A stretch of 5,754 nt of DNA from an uncultured Ruminococcus sp. (GTDB lineage Bacteria; Bacillota; Clostridia; Oscillospirales; CAG-272): positions 1-5,754 of the forward strand of contig CADBPA010000013.1 in NCBI GenBank assembly GCA_902796505.1, read 5' to 3'. Each line of letters starts with the position of its first letter. Position 1 is the stretch's first letter. Positions 5,580 through 5,754 of this stretch are shown piece after piece. The position numbers and the translations under genes are program-made. The notes under the pieces are model-generated. The model was given only the letters and a program-made list of their open reading frames with translations. It did no database searches and was not told where the DNA came from.

Positions 5580-5754
5580 AAAAGATCACCCGCGCGCTTT
5601 CGCTCCTGCTCGCCGTTCTTCTGCTCCTCTGCTCCTGCGGGGCGGTGGAGGAAGTCCTCGGTCTGCCGGAGGATGGGCAGAGTCAAACCGAAACGGCGGA
5701 GAGCGGAAAGCAAGAGACGAAAACGCCGGACAGCTCTTCCTCTGTCTCCGGCAC
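5576..5754 (+). CDS. Putative lipoprotein, N-terminal part only (runs off the window)
   Basis: The frame is open for 59 codons to the window edge. The start is MKKITRAL, a positively charged n-region, followed by a leucine-rich core (residues 8-18) and the lipobox LCSC. Signal peptidase II cleavage before Cys21 would leave a lipid-anchored Cys on the outer face of the membrane. The mature part begins CGAVEEVLG and then becomes a hydrophilic spacer rich in Glu, Thr, Ser, Gln and Lys, with SSSS at about residues 54-57, which is typical of a flexible tether before a globular domain that lies outside the window. It overlaps the upstream gene by 4 bases (ATGA), a sign of translational coupling, and has AAGGAGG 10 bases before the ATG. 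A solute-binding protein, a surface enzyme or a secreted nuclease are all possible. The visible part does not decide. Confidence 0.88.
   Translation, partial: MKKITRALSLLLAVLLLLCSCGAVEEVLGLPEDGQSQTETAESGKQETKTPDSSSSVSG

Overview
The window looks like chromosomal DNA of a GC-rich Gram-positive bacterium, most plausibly an uncultured gut-type member of the Clostridia. The clues are strong AAGGAGG-type ribosome binding sites, textbook SigA promoters, a monofunctional 558-residue formate-tetrahydrofolate ligase, a lipobox-type lipoprotein and a small protein that resembles a clostridial family of unknown function. The genus cannot be fixed from the sequence alone.

Layout: the left half reads leftwards and holds two housekeeping genes. 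fhs (formate-tetrahydrofolate ligase, 673-2349) is upstream, and rdgB (nucleotide-pool sanitising pyrophosphatase, 30-602) follows after a 70-base gap with no obvious terminator. The right half reads rightwards as a compact four-gene operon. It holds a HAD phosphatase (2534-3205), a heparinase II/III-family polysaccharide lyase without a signal peptide (3225-5177), a 130-residue protein of unknown function (5187-5579), and the start of a lipoprotein (5576 to the window edge). The gaps in this operon are 19 bases, 9 bases and a 4-base ATGA overlap, so one transcript is expected.

The two arms share a divergent control region at about 2350-2533. Each direction has a near-perfect promoter (TTGACA, 17-base spacer, TACAAT, with a TG extended -10). 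The two -35 boxes form an inverted repeat. The -10 of the rightward promoter lies inside a perfect 19-base dyad (2460-2478), and a 10-base palindrome sits at the likely fhs transcription start. These are good operator candidates.

Function: the leftward genes serve one-carbon metabolism and nucleotide quality control. The rightward operon may process a uronic-acid-containing oligosaccharide inside the cell, with a phosphatase and a surface lipoprotein alongside. No transporter, sulfatase or unsaturated glucuronyl hydrolase lies in the window, so the substrate is unknown. I see no RNA genes, CRISPR arrays, insertion sequences or phage genes. The best candidates for something undescribed are the 130-residue protein, which may be a degenerate dihydrofolate-reductase-like fold, and its coupling to the lyase and the lipoprotein.
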